Assembly (NCBI GenBank): GCA_023212725.1
Contig: JALBYF010000018.1
Location: forward strand, 208,412 to 272,411
DNA: 64,000 nucleotides
Origin: Tranzscheliella williamsii
Taxonomy: Eukaryota > Basidiomycota > Ustilaginomycetes > Ustilaginales > Ustilaginaceae
Reading direction: 5' to 3'
Below are positions 63,897 through 64,000 of this stretch, piece after piece. The translations under genes were made by a program, and so were the position numbers. How positions within the stretch are numbered: position 1 is the stretch's first letter; every line of letters starts with the position of its first letter. The notes below the pieces were generated by a model that ran no database searches, was not told the DNA's origin, and saw only the letters and a list, made by a program, of their open reading frames with translations.

Positions 63897-64000
63897 GCCT
63901 GACACCACAAAAGCATGCTCCCGTCTCTGCATCCGACAGCAACAACATGACCACTGTTGCCTGCCCCATCTGCACATTCCACTATCCATCAAAGACCATC

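Noticed and set aside
63504..63992. 162-codon minus-strand open frame
   Set aside because: It is a translation of the minisatellite units (recurrent CHLDFVVC and YHVIL words).

Overview
The window is nuclear DNA of a basidiomycete fungus, most like a smut relative (Ustilaginomycotina). The signs are a GC-rich dense genome, many intronless genes beside genes with 45-120-nt GT-AG introns, introns in all three tRNA genes, fungal housekeeping proteins (Cse1, Cns1, Spp2, Hub1, Emc2), a UDP-galactopyranose mutase and TTAGGG-type repeats. The species call is inference.

Layout. 0.2-17.2 kb is a compact housekeeping block: EMC2, a small complex-I-like membrane protein, a divergent pair of tetrose-phosphate isomerases (EYI1/EYI2-like), a Syo1-like HEAT protein, tRNA-Gly, a four-helix membrane protein, HUB1, tRNA-Cys, a roadblock dynein light chain, a glutaredoxin-like protein, a coiled-coil protein and CNS1. 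17.48-23.96 kb is a complete-looking CACTA-type DNA transposon with matching termini and an ATA target duplication. It carries an open Transposase_21 gene and a second, unrecognised gene. 24.0-43.7 kb is again host sequence: NDUFAF2-like assembly factor, CSE1, a long RAD57/XRCC3-like protein, UDP-galactopyranose mutase, hexokinase, an aldo-keto reductase and a 1164-residue Ser-rich protein of unknown function.

43.7-51.9 kb is an accessory island. It has a 2.4-kb gene-free, ATCATGA/TGAGTCA-rich stretch, a decayed P450, a 5'-truncated telomerase reverse transcriptase pseudogene, and a tandemly duplicated gene for a small secreted six-cysteine protein (one copy intact, one decayed). 51.9-63 kb returns to genes: a JmjC-type protein, tRNA-Arg, an amino-acid permease, SPP2, a membrane protein, and a large protein joining a 2H phosphoesterase, a dual-specificity phosphatase, a P-loop kinase and an RNA ligase. 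Two foldback MITEs of one family lie at 53.4 and 60.0 kb. The last kilobase is minisatellite DNA with a short telomere-like tract.

Most neighbours are functionally unrelated. The exceptions are the EYI1/EYI2-like pair, which shares a promoter region and probably a tetrose-phosphate pathway; the two genes of the transposon; and possibly the RNA-repair-like enzyme, which is the most unusual protein here. Exon coordinates come from reading splice signals and frame by eye, so all spliced models are predictions.
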